A stretch of DNA of 64,000 nt from Gnetum montanum. Lineage: Eukaryota > Streptophyta > Gnetopsida > Gnetales > Gnetaceae. Made by a program: the position numbers and the translations under genes. The notes under the pieces were generated by a model that was not told where the DNA came from, did not search any database, and was given only the letters and a program-made list of their open reading frames with translations. Below are positions 1 to 12,416 of this stretch, piece by piece (position 1 is the first letter of the stretch; each line of letters begins with the position of its first letter). The stretch is from the NCBI GenBank assembly GCA_015680685.1, contig MNCI01014299.1, positions 1,684-65,683 on the forward strand, in the 5' to 3' direction.

Positions 1-740
1 CAAAGGAGGAGAGATGACTATTAAGCTTATGCTTCAAAAGAATGTACTACTTTGGATGCTCCATTTAAGCTCCTTATATATTATCACAAATTAAAATAAA
101 CTGAAAATTAAAAAAGGAATATGGTAGTTTATTTTGGTGGAGATAGGTATAGGAAAAAATATAACATAGACATGAATAAAATATAAGAAGGCAAGGGAGA
201 AATATCTAGACAAAATCATAGATTTTCCTTCATCCATTTTACAAGCTATGGCTTTTTCCACATCTTGATCATAATTAATTTCTTCTCTTTAGCATGAATA
301 CATGTGACCCTACGATATGCACTTCATGTTTCAATAAATGCTAATACTAGCTAAGCTAACTACCTCATCCAAGTCCATGATTATGAGGGAAGTCTTCACC
401 ACCCACCTCCAACGTCATCAACTTCATGTAGCTCTATGATCATACTTGTGCTCCTCTATAAATTGGGCTCTAAATTCAAAAATATGAATATCAGCACATG
501 AGTTAAGAGTTACAGGCACAAATATAGAATTGGAAATGAGTGGTAGGGCCATTGGTTGCTGCTATTACTACTTTTTAGCAGATCCCATCATACTTTTGCA
601 TTGGAGTGCCTTATAGTTTCACCAAGCATATCATTTTCTAGATAACTGATATCTTCCTTTCATTACTTCTTCTAACATTTTCTTTCCAGTCCATCACCCT
701 CAAGCATTTCTCCTTTAATGTGAGAAAAATTTATTGTACA
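1..740. other. AT-rich stretch without recognisable gene
   Basis: Stop-rich in all frames. I see no LTR, no tandem repeat and no domain-like reading in it. It lies just downstream, on the minus strand, of the kinase fragment at 741-994 and may be the surrounding old intergenic DNA or decayed repeat. Confidence 0.4.
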
Positions 741-994
741 TTACCTAGTGACAAGATTCAAAAACATAACTCCATAACCACAAACATCTATCTTCTTTAA
801 TGATCTTTCATTTAATAAATATTTAAGAACAATATGACCTATGATTATACCAATTTGAGTCATAATATGTGTCTTCTTACTGCCAATCAATTTTGCTAAT
901 TTGAAATCACCCAACATTGCTTAAAAGTATTCATTTAGTAAAATATTAGTAACTTTTAAATCACGGTGAATATCAGTAACATAATTAGTATTAT
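741..994 (-). pseudogene. Receptor-like protein kinase fragment
   Basis: Read on the minus strand, one frame of about 80 codons gives the kinase landmarks in the right order: IHRDLK (catalytic loop), TNILLNE, GDFKLAKLI where DFG is expected, GHIVLKYLL at the APE position, then GYGVMFLNLVTR, followed by a TAA at 741-743. The order and the GYGVM block are characteristic of plant LRR receptor-like kinases of the SERK/NIK kind (family knowledge). One in-frame TAA interrupts it, the DFG glycine has become lysine and APE is lost, so it cannot be an active kinase. Only the activation-loop part of a roughly 280-residue domain remains; no ectodomain or neighbouring exon is visible. It could be a decayed host gene or a fragment carried by a transposon. 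Confidence 0.68.
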
Positions 995-1189
995 AACCTT
1001 ATAAAACCTACTCCATTTAATGGAAAAAATGTGCCAACACTTCTTGCCCCCTCCCAAAAGTGTTTTAAAGAAATTTTTGCAAGTCTTATTTATGCTATTA
1101 TAGCATAAATAGTTATTATAGATTTATTCCTTTTTTTCATGTTGAAAAGAAGGTTCTCAACATGAATTTTCATGGAGTATAATCAAAGG
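995..1189. other. Unassigned sequence between kinase fragment and G1
   Basis: On the minus strand the first 20 or so bases just above the kinase fragment still resemble its upstream part but out of frame. The rest holds nothing I can identify. Confidence 0.35.
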
Positions 1190-2640
1190 TTTGAAAAGGA
1201 TGTGACTTTAAGGGGATTCAATGCTCTTTGTACCTTTCTACTTACTTGACTACATGAGTGTTTTCATAAATTTCTTACCATTTCATGTCAACCAATAATA
1301 GAAAGTTAATAAGTCTTTGCATGGTGTGGTTTTCATCGAAAACACCATAAAAACATAAAATTCCAAAAAAATACAAAAACATGATGGGAATTCAAAGCAC
1401 ATCCCTTAGAAAAAATAATGGGCTACAAGCATTGGTTATAAGAGTAGAAAGACATGTTACTCATGCCTGAAGGTCCTCTCTAATTAAGAACCTTCCTCAA
1501 TTCTTGCTTCTCTTTTCTTGTTAATAACCAATGGTGATTGATCTATGAAAGAATTCTTGTGTCTTGAGGGGGTGGATTGGTCTTACAGTGTCAATACAAA
1601 GTCACGAAAAGTGGTTGATTTTGATATAGACTAAGGATGAACTTTATCAATTCATTTAACCCTAATATCCATAAGGGACTTCATGTGACCACAATTTGAA
1701 ACTCCATTTCACTTTATCTTTCTTCCACTTATGCTTTCCATAACTCATCTCACTAGTGGTTTCCATGTCTTGTTCAATGTCTTAGTTTGATGTGTTAAAA
1801 TTCTTAGGTAGATTCTTCTAGATTTGGTCCTTAACTTTTCATAACCATTAATCAGCTATGGGATCCACGAACTCCTTGGTTTAAGGATATGAAGGGACAA
1901 AAAGAATATTTTCCTACTATGGGAAGGAGCCACTTGCATATCTCTTAGTTGGGATAGTTAAGTCCTTTATCCTTAGGCATTTCAGTGATCAAATCTTTCA
2001 TGCACCCCATCGATTACATCTAACTATGAAATCCTTAAGGTATTTTCTCTAATGAAATTTCATTCTCCCATAATATTCTACAATTTTGTGAATTTCCAAG
2101 CCCTCTTCTAGCATTTCATCATGTTCATGGCTTTTCTAGCTCCCCATAGACTCCAATTTCATGCAAAAACTCATACTTTTTGAGATCTTTCAAGTGAAAA
2201 CTTTTATCCAATAGTTTTGTCAACAAGGCCCCATCGATGTAAGGAAAAAATTCTATATATATGCATGAACACTTAACAATTTTTCACATTCTCTCATAAA
2301 TGAGGGGGGTGTTTTTCAACTTTCCAAAGCCTAGAACCTTCTAAGAGCCATAACTTCCTAACCATTTGTTTGATTCACTCCATTCTTTAGTCCTATAGCT
2401 ACCAGAGGTAAGCTCTTCGTCATGGGGGCCACAAACCTTAAGTTTTTGATAGAATCTTTTTTGAAATTTTTCTAACTCCCACAAAGTTTTAACTAAGAAA
2501 CCAACACTAAAAAATTAATTTATTAAAGTTAAACCCTTCCAACAAGCTCTAGTATCATTCTAAGTTAAAAATCATTAAAATAATAACAAAATAATCAATC
2601 GACCATGATCAAAGCTTAGCCTAAGTGTAACTTCCCAAGG
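1190..2640 (+). repeat. G-family post-pol spacer, copy 1
   Basis: This non-coding stretch recurs at 30420-31195 continuing at 41321-42000, and on the minus strand around 62400-63400. Shared landmarks are the block at 1320 (TTTGCATGGTGTGGTTTTC), the block at 1440-1475 (AGAAAGACATGTTAC followed by CATGCCTGAAGGTCC) and the CATATCTCTTAGTTGG block near 1935. In the second copy the last block is exactly where element C inserted. Position relative to pol and the 3' ORF makes this the spacer after pol in group G elements. Confidence 0.75.
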
Positions 2641-2699
2641 AGATAAGGTACTTAAAGATCATAAGTTACACATTATATGCTAATCCTTGGTTATGTTTT

Positions 2700-4250
2700 G
2701 ACCACATATGGCACCTACAAAATAGCACACACAGGAAGGAGGACCATTTCAACCAAGAGAAAACTAGCCAAGAATGGGAAGGAACCTAGAATAGCCCCAT
2801 GAGCAAGTAAAGACCGATGCAACAAGACCTCTTCGGAAGGAGCCCAAAGTGGAACCTCGGTTAAAGCCATTGTAGAGGCCCTTGGGTTACCAAAAATTGG
2901 GGCAAACCTTGCAGAGATCTTGATGTAGGTAGATCTTGGCATCAATAAAGAATGAACATAGCAATGTTATGGAGTCGATTGTAAGGAGTTTGGTGCAATA
3001 ATCATAGGGGAACATGCATACTTCAAGATGGTAGCCTTTCATCTTAATCCAACAGTGAGGCCAAGCAAGATTATAGCTTTCTCCACTCGTGCATGTGTCA
3101 CTCTAAGTGGTAGATTTCTAGTTAACTTTCCACAACTAATCTAGCTTGAGATAGAGAAGTGATTTAAAGAAAATGAACATGGAAGGAAGACACTCACATT
3201 TCCATGTCTCATCTAGAAATTATGCAAAAGGGGAAAAATAACATGCCACACAAATGATTCCATCCAATGTTCTCCAACCACCTCCTAAGTAGAAATGATG
3301 AAGGATAAGGTACTTACTAAAGTCATCCAAGAAGAGGAGTAGTAACCACAACCTCCACCACCTACTCACAAAATAATGCTAGAGTCTCACATTGCCATTG
3401 AGCACATGTGCAAGATACGAGAGTAGCTCTTATAAGAAAAATAGCAGCGAGCATGAATGACTAGTGGTGAGTCATCTATGTATCATTCAACAATGAGCCA
3501 CCTCAATAATGTGGCTCAAACCATACGCTAGATGGAAGGAGGTGGACCAATTTTCTCAACCCAAAGAATGTAGCTACCCACAAGATCAAATCCTAGTGCC
3601 TAAGAGGTAATGATATCTCTCTTTCAATAGTAGCAATTTCCAAGAATCTTTGCGAACATCGCTACTTTTTTAGTGCGTTTGGAGGAGGGTGAAGGAGCAA
3701 CTGTCTTGGTGATGCAACATCATGGGTAGGAGATAGTAGTAGAGGTAGTTGCTAACAAAATTTCCAAAGCATTGGATGCACCTTGTACTAACATGTGATG
3801 AAGCTTTCAAATAGCTTTAAGAAAAGCTCAAAAAGTTTGATAATGCAAAGTAGATAGTCACCTTTGACTAATCCTTGGCCAATGCCACAATGCATAACAT
3901 CTAGAAGGACTTGGCCTAGATGCACCAGGAGAATGAGATCTTGATCGTAGAGAATCATCACCTATGAAATGTTGATGTGCAGAAGTAGAAAATGGCTAAT
4001 TTCATTCATCAATAGTAGGAGTAGCTAACAAGAGTAAATAGTGAACTAAGGAGATTGGTAGCAAAAATTCAAAATCTCACCATGGAGGAAGTTCGTGAGC
4101 TTTGCTAAAATCTACAATAAAGATAGCTTCCTGGAAAAATAAGGCTCTTAAACTTGAGAGAGTCAAGAACCATTATAGAGATTAGGTTTATCTACAAAAA
4201 TAAATTAATAAAAAGTACATTCAACAGAATGTTTTTTGGAACCTTAGGAG
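2700..4250 (+). pseudogene. G1 additional 3' ORF, broken
   Basis: This stretch aligns with the longer open copy at 42256-44900. Around 3020-3330 it reads VAFHLNPTVRPSKIIAFST, then LSGRFLVNFPQLI, LTFPCLI and KLCKRGK, the same succession as in the second copy, which resembles the plant-transposon-protein domain found in several plant retroelements (from memory of the family, not a search). Downstream the sequence turns into glutamine- and lysine-rich, coiled-coil-like reading. Many in-frame stops; no translation product is possible. Function of this ORF in group G elements is not known to me. Confidence 0.6.
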
Positions 4251-4552
4251 CCATTGCATGCACTTGAACCAAGAGAAGGTTGTTTGGAAACTTAGGAGCC
4301 TCAACAGCCTAGGACTGTTTGATCTTCTTCATCATCTTTGCACCATCAAAGGAATTGTGTTTGTCAGTTTTGTTTTGGTGTTTGACCTTTTTGTACCAAA
4401 CACAAAAATTTTTGTAATCATTGTAAAACTATACATTTGGGTACTTAGTTTTTGTTGTGTTTTTTGTATATTTTTTTGTGCGACAATAATCCCATACCTT
4501 CCCAAATTTTGTAAAGAACTGAAGGATGAGTTTTCATTTGGTTGTGGGGGTA

Positions 4553-5418
4553 TGATAAGTCATGTGGTTTGGTCACATCAACGATATCCCATCAATGTAG
4601 GATTTGACCTATTTATGTGTACCCATCAATGAGGCACCCTAGTTATGCCAATAAATGTGCACCTTCTACTACATTTATGGCACTAAGTATCATAGTTATA
4701 ATGAAGTTGTTGCAGTTCTTCTTCCCAATAGTTAGAATATTTTTCTAAGTGCTTGTATCAAGAGTCAAAAAGTGTATAGATCTTTGTTCAAGAACTATTG
4801 TACCTAAGCACTACAATGTGTGCGACAATAAAGACAAGCTTTTTGATAAATCTTGTAGTACTTTGAAATAGATTAATTATTCTACTCAAGCATTTAATAT
4901 TTCAAGCAATTTCCCTGGATGTTTTAAGTAATTAAGTGATTAAGTGATTAATTAAGATAGATTAAATTGTAATTAATTAAAGCACATAAGTATGACCACT
5001 TTGAGCATAGGCTTGGCACTTGGTAATCTTAGTAACACTTAACGTTTAATAACCCAATAGCATTAAACATGTTTAGGATGTGTATGATAAGTGGGAATAG
5101 ATGCTTATGATGGGAATAGTTAGACATTAGTTAATTCTTAGATCAATTACTTATTTAAACATTAAAATTACTTTATCCTTTATTCTTTAGTGACTTAATT
5201 CATAAAAGATAAAATGATGAAAATCATATGCCTTAGTTACACTTAACCATACACTTGCACTTCATAAGTGTGTCTCGAAAGACAACAATTACCATGATTA
5301 GATTCACCTCCTAGAGTTAGTGTACTTAGAAACCTAAAGTCCTTGGAATTTGACCAGATCGTTGAGTGAACACTGGTGATTTGTATGGTTGGGCATAGGG
5401 TATACTCGCTACTCATCA
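4553..5418 (+). mobile_element. Group G LTR, copy 1
   Basis: Starts TGATAAGTCATG directly after a G-rich polypurine tract (GGTTGTGGGGGTA, 4540-4552) and ends ACTCATCA, giving the inverted ends TGATRAG/CTCATCA seen in the other G LTRs at 45138-46095 and 46257-47159. Shared internal landmarks include AGAATATTTTTCTAAGTGC near 4736, the polyadenylation-like AATAAAGACAAGC near 4829 and GGTTGGGCATAGGG near the end. It is the 3' LTR of G1; since G2 pol follows in the same orientation it may also have served as the 5' LTR of G2, but no clear PBS follows it. Confidence 0.8.
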
Positions 5419-6804
5419 ATAACTATAAATAAGAAGGTTCAATAATTAGGATAATCAACCATAAAGCACAACTATTAAACTCAACTTGATAGCAAATTGA
5501 GGTTTACATATGATTGTGCAACCTAGGCTAAGGAAGAATATGCATGTCTCGTTTTCTAAGTGATGTCAAAATTTTAACTTGGAGTAAGACTTTCTTGAAA
5601 TATGAATAATTCCAATGCATATTATTGTGATATAGGTATGTAGAAACTTAGAGGTACTCATTTCTCCATCCCATATAACCTTGGGACATTTTCTTCTCTT
5701 GTAAGAACCTTGGGGCATTTCCTCCTCTTTTAAGAAACATTGGGACATTACCTTTTGTTTTAATAACCTTGGGGTATTCATTTTTCTTTTAAGAACCTTG
5801 GAGCATTCCATCCACTTTTAATAAACATTGGGATATCTCATTTTCTTTTAAAAATGTTTAGGAGATTTCCTTACCTTTTGAGAAATATAGAGGTGTTTCC
5901 TTCCCTTTCAAAAATTCTATACTCCCTACTCGGATTCTTTTCATATCATTTTTACTTTTTTTTATCTCTTTGTCTCTTTTATTATTCATGTTACATCAAC
6001 TCATCAAGGAAGTGGTAGCACCATGTGAGCTATGTCTTGCTCTGATAAGAGCAAACTACCTAGATTAACCATTAAACCCTCCATATTCCACTAAGGTGGT
6101 TAGATTATCATGTACTTTCTACATGGATTCTAAAAGTCTCATCTCTTCTTCTTGAATATTCCCATTAGAAATCATCAACAAATCACTAGATTCATGCTTA
6201 ATTGCATTTAGCCTACAATTCTTATCTTGACCTCTCCAACCATTCACATTCAAATGACAATAAGGATATTCTATAGAAAAGTAATTCCCAACATAAACAT
6301 AGCATTTAATCCCTAGCTATCATTAAGGTTTTTGATCAAGTTATTCAAAATAAGGCCTTTTGTTCCAAAATTCATTTTATCCTTGAGTAGCTAGCAAGAA
6401 AGCGTAAAAAGAAAACTTGAGAAAACATCACTACAAATGCTCATACTAGTATAGAAAATCAAAAATAACTTGAACAAATAAGAAATGAATAGAAAAAATG
6501 AAGCCATGAAGGGATAAACAAGACCCAATATAAAGATAGAAATCATAGTGCCCTTGGAATAATCATCTTACATAACAAAGGTAAAAATAGTAAAATCAAT
6601 AGATCCAACTAATATTTCTACTTATTAGTCTTCACATTATCCTACTTCATTTCCTCCTCTTAACCTAATTTATCTTCTCCTTCTTTTCATTAATATGGTT
6701 ATCTTGTTTTTTTTCATGAAAATTCTTCATTCAACATGAAAATTGAATTCTCCATGTTTGAAGTTATTCCTGTTGAAAATTCAAACTTGGGGATTCTTCT
6801 TATT
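5419..6804. other. Expected gag region of G2, not recognisable
   Basis: Between the LTR and the G2 protease remnant a gag would be expected. I could not find a capsid-like or zinc-knuckle reading. It holds the short tandem repeat at 5676-5920 and otherwise AT-rich, stop-rich sequence. Confidence 0.4.
5676..5920. repeat. 29-30 bp tandem repeat
   Basis: About eight diverged units of the type AACCTTGGGGCATTTCCT followed by a T-rich tail ending TTTTAAG. Unit length is close to 29-30 bp, so the minus strand shows a ten-residue periodic reading that is a by-product and not a protein. Confidence 0.75.
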
Positions 6805-7158
6805 TACTTGCAGATCACTACACATGAGCCATGCAAAGCTCTTCTTGATTCTTGTTCCAGTGTCAATCTCATCTCCTATGACATGTACAAGTACTAGAAC
6901 CTACCACCTCTCAAGAAGAGCAATATCCATTTAGAATTGGAAGACTAGTCAATCATTATTTCTTTGGAATTAGTGAAGGGCATTGTGACCATAGTTTGTA
7001 GGTGATCCTATCCTACTAATGTTTTGGTGATCAAGGTAGAAAAATGCAAAGGAAACTTCCCCATCATTATGGGATGTTCTTGGTTAAGCACTGTTGATGC
7101 ACAAATGGGCATCAAGGACCTCTTCTTGGAAATCTCTAAGGAGAATGAATTTGGATGA
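6805..7158 (+). pseudogene. G2 retropepsin (protease) remnant
   Basis: One frame reads TTHEPCKALLDSCSSVNLIS, matching the Athila-type protease start where the catalytic triplet is D-[ST]-G; here it is D-S-C, so the glycine is lost. Further on it reads VLVIKVEKCKGNFPIIMGCS followed by WLSTVDAQMGIKDL, the counterpart of the ILGRPFLATA flap-and-C-terminal block. Several in-frame stops (for example after MYKY and in VCR) break it. It lies upstream of the G2 reverse transcriptase in the expected gag-protease-RT order. Confidence 0.7.
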
Positions 7159-7332
7159 CTTGAGAAGAAGCATGTTCCATGCATCACGTGTAGTGATAAC
7201 AGGTGCAATTGTGTGTAGAAAATATGGTCAATTAAAAGTACATTCATCAAAGCATGCAATTAGTGTGCACATGAAATAGATATCCAACAATGCTTATACA
7301 CAACAGCCACAAAATAGGAGGGCACCCAGTGG

Positions 7333-9153
7333 TTGATAGCTAACTCTAATAGTATCCCATTATGCATGGAACCAACTAAGAGCTTGACATGTGCATATGT
7401 CAAAGGCTTGGATGAACTTGAGCAAGTTCATCACCAACTCTCTAATGATGAAAATAATGATACCTTTTCGAAAGAGTTGAAAATCCCTAATATTTTTAAG
7501 CAAGATCCCATAAAGTTAAAAACTCTACCAACCGACATGAAGTATGCATTTTTAGATAATAACAAGTTGATTATCATCAATGCAAATCTTGCTCCAAAAA
7601 AATAAGACAAGTTGTTGAAGGTGGTCAACAAATAGCCAACAACCTTTGATTGGTCATATCCTAAGTTGATTGTAATCAATCCAAGTACATGCTAGCATCG
7701 TATTTACATTGACTAGGACATGAAGCTAAGAAGGTAGCCACAAAGGTGACGAAAGCCCAAAATGAAGTAGAACATCAATGAGAAAATAGAAAGACTCCTG
7801 AAGGAAACATTCATCTATTCCATCATAGATAGTGAGTGAGTTATCCCACTCATAATTGTGCCAAAGAAAGGTGATAAGTGGTGGGTCTACATCAACTTTA
7901 GGCTATTAAAAATGGCAACAGTTAGAGTTCATTTTGCATTGCCATTTGTGGACCAAGTTTCAGACACCATTTCTAGGCATTGCTATTATAGCTTATTGGA
8001 TGATTATAATGGCTATAACCATATCTAATTACACTAGAATATCAAGCCAAGACAACATTCATGAGTTCTTGGGAAAATTTTATCTATTGTAAGATGTTGT
8101 TTGGTCTATGCAATGCCCCTGCAATATTGCAATGTCTAGTCCTTAGTATTTTTAAATAGCATATTGGTAGTAGGGTAGAAGTCTTTATGGATGACTTCTC
8201 TACCTATGGGGCTACATTTCAGCAAGCCCTAGATCACCTTAAGCAATTATTGAAAAGACGTGTTGAAACAAATCTTAGGCTTAATTGGTAGAAAAGCCAT
8301 TTAATGGTTCAAGAAGGCATAGTATTGGGGTAAAGAATTACTCAAGCAGGGATTAAGGTAGACCTAGAGAAGATAAGGGTCATCCAAGGAATCACATGCC
8401 AACCAGAGATAGTCAAAGACATCTGATCATTCCTTGGGAACACTGGTTACTACTGACAACTTATAGAGAAAAAATTCATTGGTTGAGCTTACAAAGAAAG
8501 ATGCTCTATTCATTTGGATCAAGAAGTGTGAACATGCATTCCAACAGCTAAAGGACAAACTCATAGAAACTCTAATTCTATAGGTACCAGACTAGTCTAG
8601 ACCATTTCATATAATGACAGATGCATCTAATTATGCCTTGGGAGTTATGCTTATGTAGTTGGATGATAAGAAATTTCTATATTACATCCATTGCATAAGC
8701 CAAAACATTGTGGGTGCATAATTGAATTACATCACAACTAAGAAAGAATTGATGGCAATGGTGTATGCTCTAGAAAAATTCAAGCACTATGTGCTTGGCT
8801 ATAAAGTGTTTGTGCACATAGATCATAGTGCCATCTACTTCCTAATGAATAACCCAAAAATGAGCCTCATATCATATGATGCCTCGTGATTTCAACTAGG
8901 AGATAAGGTTCTCTACTAGAACCCCACACACATACCTTAGAAAACAAAGTTTCAAACATTGTGTAAGGGACCTAATATAATTGACAAAACCTTTCCTTAT
9001 GGGGCCATGAGCATATATGAACCTAAGAGCCCAAATAAAAATTAGTTGATCAATAGCCAATAAGTGAACCCTTCTCATGAACCTAAGCAAGCCAATGTAA
9101 TAAATACCTTAGCAGATGGACAACCACACTCAATTTCTTGGATCTCCTCCTTT
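7333..9153 (+). pseudogene. G2 reverse transcriptase and RNase H, broken
   Basis: The plus strand carries an Athila-like pol. The linker reads LKTLPTDMKYAFLD and later SIIDSE and IIVPKKGDKW; the palm follows with YINFRLLK (IDYRKLN counterpart), ALPFVDQ, LLDDYNGYNHI (LDGYSGYNQI), and the catalytic box VFMDDFSTYG near 8186. RNase H begins near 8570 and reads IMTDASNYALGVML, ITTKKELMAMVYALEKF and VFVHIDHSA. Many TAG and some TGA stops and small frame changes make it inactive. The coding remnant is cut at 9153 by element A; the matching flank resumes at 29891. No integrase is recognisable after it. Confidence 0.85.
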
Positions 9154-10811
9154 TGTAGTGACCGAAAATGTTGGCAACTAGAAAAATGCTGAGAGGTCAT
9201 CGACCATTGATAGTCTTAACCCTAGATCCTCGGGAGGGCCGTGCTAGATAAAAGCCGAACTAGGGTGCCTTGAACGGTCTGGTCAATCAGATAGGAACTT
9301 AGTCAGTGTTAATATAACCTTTCGTAAACAGATAATGTGAAAACGAGACCTCTAGCATAAAATTATAACTTTAAATGCAAGAGGGACAGAAAACAATGTA
9401 AAAATGCAATAATAAGTAAGAAAGAAAAGTAAAATGAAGTTAGGAAAATGCACCGCTTCAAGATTATGACTTCGCTTTGTTAAGGTGGATACAATCGGTT
9501 GCACGGCGCTGAGAATTGCAGAGATCCCGAGAGTAACCAAGACGTGTAGAGCAAGATAGTTGTGTGCTTGAACGTAGACTCAAGAGTTAACAATGCGAAA
9601 TGCTACAAAGGTGGTAGAAAAGATTGGGAAAAAATGCCAACTAAGAGTGGTAACAGTTTACAATGTCAAACAGAAAGCTTACAATGCTCTAGGTTATAGT
9701 GCTAACTTTTTTTTTGCTTGTTAGCCAAAAAAATTGCCAGCCGACCAAATTGCCAAAAAACTTGACCCTTCAAGCATTCCTCATTGGGGTATTTATAGCG
9801 CTAAGGGCATATGAAAGGGGCGGTTTGGACGCCACGTGCCTTGAACCTGCGTTGACTTATCTACATTGCATGGGCGTGCATGACCGTTCGACATGCATGA
9901 CCATTGTAATTACGAGCCTACCATGCCATAATTACGAGCCTGCCATGTCGTAATTGCACCATCAGAGTTTGGAGATGTGTGCCAATGGTGCAATTAGGTG
10001 AAGTTTATTGATGTGGCATAACTGCTTGCTACGTTGTGCTATGCTTTGTAGCGTAGCATGTTGGCGTAGCATAGCATCTTGTTACGCATCTCGATGCATG
10101 TGTTGGAAGATTTTGAAGTGCACTAACTGTTTATTGCATATTTTCTATGCTATGCTATGCTACGTAGCATAGCATAGCGTAGCAGCTGCCCTTAGTTGCA
10201 AAAACATCGCCAATTTGCAAACTTTTCCCTTTGTACTGAGAAACTTGCGAACTTGCTGATCCTGCCCTTTGAGTTGCCTTTTGTCCCTTTCGTAGAATTT
10301 CTATGCCGCGTTGTGCCATGTATCTCAGCATAGTGTAGCAGCAAACATTACCTACTTTTTGCCAAGTTTGCCGCTTTCTAACGGAGGGAGACATTGCTGA
10401 AGGACTTCAAGTTGGGTGAGGGGACTGACCATCTAACTTTTGCTACGCTACGTACCATAGCATAGCGTAGCACTTTGCTCCTACAAACGTCTTCTGAAGT
10501 CTACTACACTACATAGCGTTGCGTAGCATAGAAAAAAATCCTTAACTTAGAAAACTTGCTGAAGCATTTTGCGCGTTCTGAGCACCTCCAACAATTCCAT
10601 GCATCGCTCCTAAGTGCATGGTCGGCTAGGTGAACTACTCATGTGGGTAGGCTGGAGAATCTATTTAGCCTATTAACACCTAGGGTAGAAAACTTGCCAA
10701 ACTGAAAAATTTAAACATCAAAGCATCCATCTCTTGAAGAACTGTCATGATGTTGCGTGAATTGCAAAGACCTGGTGCAGCAAGCATGCATTCGAATTTT
10801 GGGATGTTTCA
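9154..10811 (-). mobile_element. Element A 3' LTR
   Basis: Plus-strand bounds are TGTAGTGACC (9154) and GATGTTTCA (10811), so in element sense it runs TGAAACA to CTACA. It aligns with 25879-29890 through its whole length, with shared landmarks GAACGGTCTGGTC, AACGGATAATGTGAAAA-like and the palindromic GTAGCATAGCATAGC stretches near 10140-10190 and 10440-10540. Just inside the right edge is the polypurine hairpin. Confidence 0.88.
9790..9797 (-). promoter_or_regulatory. Putative LTR TATA box (element A 3' LTR)
   Basis: TATAAATA on the minus strand, followed by CCCC. The same motif in the same place of the other LTR is at 26287-26294, and element C LTRs carry TATAAATACCC as well, which supports a conserved core promoter. 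Confidence 0.55.
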
Positions 10812-10880
10812 TTGGCCCCTCTTTGTCGACATCTAGAGGATGGGCCCAAGAGACATTGACAAAGAATACGAAACACCGCG
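10801..10880 (-). other. Polypurine-tract hairpin of element A
   Basis: Inner arms 10820-10834 (TCTTTGTCGACATCT) and 10851-10865 (AGACATTGACAAAGA) pair with mismatches; outer arms GTTTC (10806-10810) and GAAAC (10870-10874) pair across the LTR edge at 10811. In element sense the polypurine tract AAAGAGGGGCCAA lies directly against the LTR start TGAAACA. Equivalent structures are in elements C, D and E. Confidence 0.75.
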
Positions 10881-12134
10881 GAAAACAAAATGCAAACATT
10901 ATTGTCTGGTGATCGTCAAGACATTGCTTAGCTATGCTTGAGAGTGTTGCATTGGTTTTTTGTGGGGGAGAATGGCGAAGCAGGGAGGAAGGAGGTTCAA
11001 GAAAAGGATAAAGATGAGGCTTAGCAGAGTTCCTCATTAGAGTGCTCATGAGGGAGTTGTTCACATTTTTATCTTTACTTTCGCTGACCTTCAACCTCTT
11101 GTCAAAATGCTTGGAGAGGGTGATTGCGAAATGGCTTACGCTCTCTTATGCTTTTTCCCTTTGCTATTGCACCGTTTATATTTGTGAACAACCTAGTTGT
11201 AGGACAGGTGTTCCTTTCCTGGGATGAGTTGTGTTACATCTATATGGGACTCTAACCTACCTACAGATGGTTCCCATGTGGCACGTTGTGTTATGCACAT
11301 CATGGACTTTACGATTGAGTAAGCAGGAGGGCTTGATAGATGTTTGAAAAAGCTTGTGAAAGAGAGGGAAGTGTGGATCATGAGTACATGGAGTGAGATG
11401 AGGAAGATGAAGGGAAGGAATAGGATGTGCACTCCCAAGTAGCTAAGCTAGTCTAGACAACCACTTTGCAATGTTGTAGCATTTGCTACTGTGGTGAGAC
11501 GCACCTTCAGCCGTGCCCTGCAAGCACGACAGAGAGCAAACCAGAAGAAACAGCCATGATGCAAAGCGAGGGCAAAGGTCTCATCACTACAAACGTTTTT
11601 GAAGCTCTTGGACACCTTTGCTGGTGTATGATGTCCAAACTAGGAAGGCCAAAAATGGCCTTGGCAGCATCAGCGTGGAGGAGCTGGCATCGAAGGAGCT
11701 AGGAGTTGCTGTGAGTGCGGATGCTTTGGAATCCCTACCAAAGGCATGCATCCTCAGTTCAACTATGGGATTAGCTACCACATAGAAAAACATCGCTTGA
11801 GCCAATATTTTTGCATGGAGCTAGAGGGTGACAATATTGTGGCTGGGACACAATACTGCAGGAACTCCAGTAGTAGGCACTGACCAAGGAACTACCGTTA
11901 GTGTGATGGGCCATGTCGACGATAAGTCTAGGGGATCAGTGAGATGTCGTACGACATCTCCAGGGGATCAGCAAGATGCTAGGGGCAGCAACGTTGCGTA
12001 TGTTCTAGATCGTGTTCTCAGTGCATCACGAATTGTGTCCTGGAACTGCAATGTCCCACCCCACATCAGCATTGTGCATGCTCGCTTAGTGTGTACTTGG
12101 TGCAGATGCATGCTGCGGACATTCCGTGAACCAA
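10881..12134. other. Element A 3' non-coding region
   Basis: Lies between integrase-side repeats and the polypurine hairpin. Short open frames occur on both strands, but none shows a domain or agrees between strands and copies. Elements D and E have a shorter, different region in the corresponding place. Confidence 0.5.
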
Positions 12135-12412
12135 GTTTAAGGTCTTGGTAGACCATCTATTGGTTTAAGGCCCCAGAGGACTGTTGTGCTCATTTAAGGT
12201 CCCAGCAGACTGTATGTGCCAGTTTAACATCACAGCAGACGTGCTATGCCAATTTTATGTTGTAGCAAATGAGCTGTGCCAGTTTAACATCATAGCCGAT
12301 AAGCTGTGCTAGTTTAACGTCATAGCGGATGAGCTATGCCAATTTAACGTCATAGTAGATGATGCCAAATTTACCAATTTTACATCATAGCAAATGATGC
12401 TTACCATGTTCA
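12135..12412 (-). repeat. TTAAACTGG motif array after integrase
   Basis: About eight diverged units of 36-40 bp, on the plus strand of the type CCAGTTTAACATCATAGC followed by a GATGAGC-like tail; in element sense each contains GATGTTAAACTGGC. Comparable arrays follow integrase in D (58095-58430) and protease in C (37805-38200). Confidence 0.75.
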
Positions 12413-12416
12413 TGCT

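Noticed and set aside
4258-4632. 124-codon hydrophobic open frame, possible envelope-like protein
   Set aside because: It runs from the end of the G1 3' ORF through the polypurine tract into the LTR, and the matching place in G2 is not open.
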